DNA from: Spirochaetaceae bacterium UBA4077
GTDB taxonomy: Bacteria; Spirochaetota; Spirochaetia; Treponematales; Rectinemataceae
Reading direction: 5' to 3'
Length of the DNA stretch: 6,775 nt
Assembly (NCBI GenBank): GCA_002383375.1
Contig: DFYR01000058.1
Location: forward strand, 18,410 to 25,184
Position numbers and translations under genes: made by a program. The notes beneath the pieces were generated by a model, which saw only the letters and a list, made by a program, of their open reading frames with translations, was not told the DNA's origin and made no database searches. Shown here one piece after another: positions 5,675 to 6,775 of this stretch. Numbering within the stretch: position 1 is the first letter of the stretch; each line of letters begins with the position of its first letter.

Positions 5675-6775
5675 ATGGAACAGAGAAAGAGCAGGTTTGT
5701 CGGTATCGATCTGGCAAAAAGGAGCATGGAAGTGTGCATTCTTTGCGACGGGAAGCCCGCGATCCGATCGAACTACAAAACGGACGCACCTGGTCGAACG
5801 CGACTTTGCACAAGCCTCCAGGCAACTGACACCGTGGCTATGGAAGCATGTGCCCTGGCTTTCGTCCTAAGTCGACAGGTCAAACAAGACGTCGGTTGTC
5901 CAGTCATAGTGCTCAATCCGGGCAAACTCGCGATGATTTGGCAATCGACGAGGAAAACGGACAAGGAGGATGCACGTAAGTTGGCGTCTCTTATTCAGCG
6001 GTATCCCGAACAGGAGTTGCCGGTCGTAACGGTCCCTGACGAGCGAGAGGAGAAGATGCGCACGTTTGTATCGATGAAGCACTACCTAGTGACGATCAGG
6101 ACGAGCCTCTTGAATAGATTGCATGCGCTCTATGTTCAGGCGGGGATAACCTCCGTGAACAAGGGCGATCTTGATTCAGGCGCCGCACGTGAGCGGATGG
6201 CAACTCATCTGAATGGATACCTCGCGCAGTTTGCGGTAGTCATTGGCCGGGAACTGGGCGTGACCGAACAAGAGATTGCCTCTCTCGATCAGGAGTTACA
6301 GACTATGATCGCCGCACACGAACTGGCACCCTATGTGCTATCGATTCCGGGAGTAGGGCCAGGGGTAGCAGCAGCCTTTCTCGCATACGTTGGTGATGGG
6401 AAAAGATTCTCAAACCCTGCTCAGGTGGCTAATTATGTCGGGCTGGTGCCGCGGCTCGACTGTTCCGGCGAGACCAATCGGTACGGGCACATTTCGAAAG
6501 AAGGCTGTCGTGCAATGCGAGGTATCATCCTGCAGGCGGCCTGGTCACTCATTCGCTGCAAAGAGGGCGGAAGACTGAAAGAAAAGTTCGTCCTCTTGAG
6601 CGAACGACGGGGCAAGACACGCAGTGCGGTAGCTCTAGCACGACGGATGGTTGGGCTTATGTGGATACTTGTGACTCGGCGTGAATACTATATCGATGCA
6701 TCGAAGGATCTGCTCGAAAGAAAGTTCCGTCGTTATGGCATAAAATTCGAGGGATGGAAGTCAAAAGCCGCTTGA
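5675..6775 (+). CDS. IS110-family transposase (DEDD recombinase)
   Basis: RNA-guided recombinase that excises the element as a circle and inserts it elsewhere. The full-length 366-aa protein ends at the TGA that closes the window. The N-terminal RuvC-like domain (DEDD_Tnp_IS110) shows D12 in FVGIDLAK, E57 in VAMEAC, and D96 and D99 in KTDKEDARKLA; these are the expected four acidic residues with the usual three-residue spacing of the last two. Residues about 125-215 form a helical middle part. The C-terminal Transposase_20 domain has a helix-hairpin-helix-like LSIPGVGPGVAAAFLAYVGD (222-241), then ANYVGLVP (252-259) and SGETNRYGHISKEGCRAMR (264-282), with S264 as the probable catalytic serine. 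The start at 5675 is supported by GGAGG 6 nt upstream. No frameshift or missing catalytic residue is seen, so the enzyme may be active. Confidence 0.95.
   Translation: MEQRKSRFVGIDLAKRSMEVCILCDGKPAIRSNYKTDAPGRTRLCTSLQATDTVAMEACALAFVLSRQVKQDVGCPVIVLNPGKLAMIWQSTRKTDKEDARKLASLIQRYPEQELPVVTVPDEREEKMRTFVSMKHYLVTIRTSLLNRLHALYVQAGITSVNKGDLDSGAARERMATHLNGYLAQFAVVIGRELGVTEQEIASLDQELQTMIAAHELAPYVLSIPGVGPGVAAAFLAYVGDGKRFSNPAQVANYVGLVPRLDCSGETNRYGHISKEGCRAMRGIILQAAWSLIRCKEGGRLKEKFVLLSERRGKTRSAVALARRMVGLMWILVTRREYYIDASKDLLERKFRRYGIKFEGWKSKAA

Larger units (their letters stand above)
5400..6775 (+). mobile_element. IS110-family insertion sequence, left boundary approximate, right end outside the window
   Basis: It consists of a structured non-coding left region and one intact transposase gene. 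The left boundary probably lies between about 5360 and 5430, where AT-rich intergenic DNA changes to GC-richer, structured sequence; 5400 is a placeholder. IS110 elements usually lack terminal inverted repeats and clear target duplications, and none were found. A long non-coding stretch before the gene favours the IS110 subgroup over IS1111, whose guide RNA lies after the gene. The window ends on the stop codon, so the right end is not visible. Confidence 0.8.

Noticed and set aside
5520..5870. Two + strand frames (5520-5870 and 5572-5829) overlapping the transposase start
   Set aside because: They overlap the RNA stems and the transposase N-terminus, have no family motifs, and the 5675 frame has the strong ribosome binding site.
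5360..6775. Terminal inverted repeats or target duplications of the insertion sequence
   Set aside because: None could be tested or seen: the right end is outside the window, and IS110 elements usually lack them.

Overview
The window looks like chromosomal DNA of a Gram-negative-type, probably anaerobic bacterium of moderate to high GC. A spirochaete-like or deltaproteobacterial-like host would fit, but no rRNA or other phylogenetic marker is present, so the taxon is left open. It holds three blocks: a tight four-gene operon on the + strand (1-4007), a lone converging ATPase gene on the - strand (4065-5234), and an IS110-family insertion sequence on the + strand (about 5360/5430 to the window end).

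Block 1 (+ strand) begins inside a UbiA-type aromatic prenyltransferase. It is followed after 12 bp by a UbiX-type flavin prenyltransferase, after 7 bp by a secreted NMT1/SsuA-like substrate-binding protein, and after 20 bp by an ABC transporter in which the ATPase and the permease are one polypeptide. UbiA plus UbiX without other ubiquinone genes fits the late steps of the futalosine menaquinone route (prenylation, then prFMN-dependent decarboxylation by a UbiD partner that would lie outside the window). The importer genes follow so closely that one mRNA is likely. Import of a small aromatic or quinone-related precursor is a reasonable but unproved idea.

Block 2 is a full-length AAA_14/DUF4143 ATPase with Walker A and B motifs and a PD-(D/E)XK-like C-terminal motif. 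Its cellular role is unknown. It converges on block 1 with a 57-bp gap that has no convincing terminator. An AT-rich stretch containing a near-palindrome lies 5' of it.

Block 3 is an intact IS110-family transposase (366 aa, DEDD residues plus C-terminal SG serine). In front of it is a roughly 200-nt non-coding region that I could fold by hand into three successive domains: a 10-bp 5' hairpin, a stem with internal loops, and a second stem-internal loop-stem with a symmetrical 10/10-nt loop. This order and size match the bridge RNAs that guide IS110 recombinases, so I annotate a candidate bridge RNA. A sigma70-like promoter precedes it, and a short hairpin masks the transposase ribosome binding site. 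The window stops exactly at the transposase stop codon, so the right end of the element, its core dinucleotide and its target cannot be read here.
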